The translations under genes and the position numbers were made by a program. From assembly GCA_018666555.1 (NCBI GenBank), contig JABIZD010000017.1, positions 1 to 33,021 on the forward strand: DNA of 33,021 nt, written 5' to 3'. Position 1 is the stretch's first letter. Each line of letters begins with the position of its first letter. The notes under the pieces were generated by a model that was not told the DNA's origin, ran no database searches, and saw only the letters and a program-made list of their open reading frames with translations. This stretch comes from Gammaproteobacteria bacterium (GTDB lineage: Bacteria; Pseudomonadota; Gammaproteobacteria; Pseudomonadales; Azotimanducaceae). Positions 32,917 through 33,021 of this stretch are shown here, in pieces.

Positions 32917-32958
32917 TACTTTAAATGCAAATTAGTTGCTCACTCGTTTGACATTTAA

Positions 32959-32974
32959 CTTATCAATTGATAAA
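32959..32974. promoter_or_regulatory. cluster operator, copy 6 (near window end)
   Basis: CTTATCAATTGATAAA contains the perfect 14-base palindrome TTATCAATTGATAA (32960-32973). It lies 42 bases after the end of BBE2 in otherwise empty sequence, so it probably serves a further gene starting beyond 33021. Confidence 0.65.
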
Positions 32975-33021
32975 TAAGAGGTGTAAATTTATCTTCGCGA
33001 GAAACTCAATTTTGAGAAAGT

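Noticed and set aside
1-33021. Mobile element, tRNA, rRNA or CRISPR content
   Set aside because: No transposase, integrase, terminal inverted repeats, cloverleaf-like tRNA or spaced direct repeats were seen on either strand by eye.

Overview
This is a 33 kb catabolic gene cluster, most likely from a marine-type gammaproteobacterium. That placement is an inference: base composition is roughly balanced, genes are dense with short Shine-Dalgarno spacings, the leuC/leuD type looks gammaproteobacterial, and a TIGR02444/DUF2390 gene is present. I see no tRNA, rRNA, IS element, integrase, CRISPR array or prophage gene. No transcriptional regulator is encoded in the window.

Layout, left to right. 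(1) A lone secreted protein of unknown function (71-634, +). (2) A minus-strand operon: NCS1 cytosine/hydantoin-type permease, HMG-CoA-lyase-like enzyme, and aconitase-family pair LeuC1/LeuD1 (5238 down to 847). A class III CoA-transferase diverges from it (5388-6572, +). (3) A minus-strand operon: hydantoinase/dihydropyrimidinase-like amidohydrolase, MFS importer, and a second divergent pair LeuC2/LeuD2 (11482 down to 6569). A TIGR02444 gene diverges from it. (4) A minus-strand operon: two fumarate-reductase/ketosteroid-dehydrogenase-like flavoproteins and a UbiX-type flavin prenyltransferase (15765 down to 12124). A secreted bicupin diverges from it. (5) A single MFS gene on minus (18260 down to 16929). 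Diverging from it is a long plus-strand operon: Tat-type BBE oxidase, metallo-beta-lactamase-fold lipoprotein, three-subunit molybdenum hydroxylase (large, FAD, 2Fe-2S), ureidoglycolate-lyase-like protein, Tat-exported DUF1838 protein, and an atypical alpha/beta-hydrolase (18522-28006). (6) A minus-strand pair: a membrane protein and a UbiD-type decarboxylase (30212 down to 28020). Diverging from it is a zinc alcohol dehydrogenase plus a second BBE oxidase (30364-32916, +).

The most striking signal is a repeated 16-bp operator, TTTATCA-NN-TGATAAA. It lies in all five divergent intergenic regions (5332, 11522, 15849, 18332, 30266) and once more near the window's right end (32959). Every operon from 847 to 32916 therefore starts beside a copy, so the cluster appears to be one regulon controlled by an unseen dimeric repressor or activator. 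A second shared motif, ATCATAYATGATGT, follows the operator in two of these regions.

Working model (inference). Substrates enter through the NCS1 and MFS carriers. Periplasmic flavin oxidases and other exported proteins, the molybdenum hydroxylase, the hydantoinase, the ureidoglycolate-lyase-like protein and the prenyl-FMN decarboxylase (UbiX/UbiD) dismantle an N-heterocyclic or otherwise ring-containing substrate. The two LeuCD hydro-lyases, the CoA-transferase and the HMG-CoA-lyase-like enzyme then form a plausible lower pathway. In it, a branched unsaturated diacid is hydrated or isomerised, activated to its CoA thioester, and cleaved to an acyl-CoA and an oxo-acid. The substrate cannot be determined from sequence alone.
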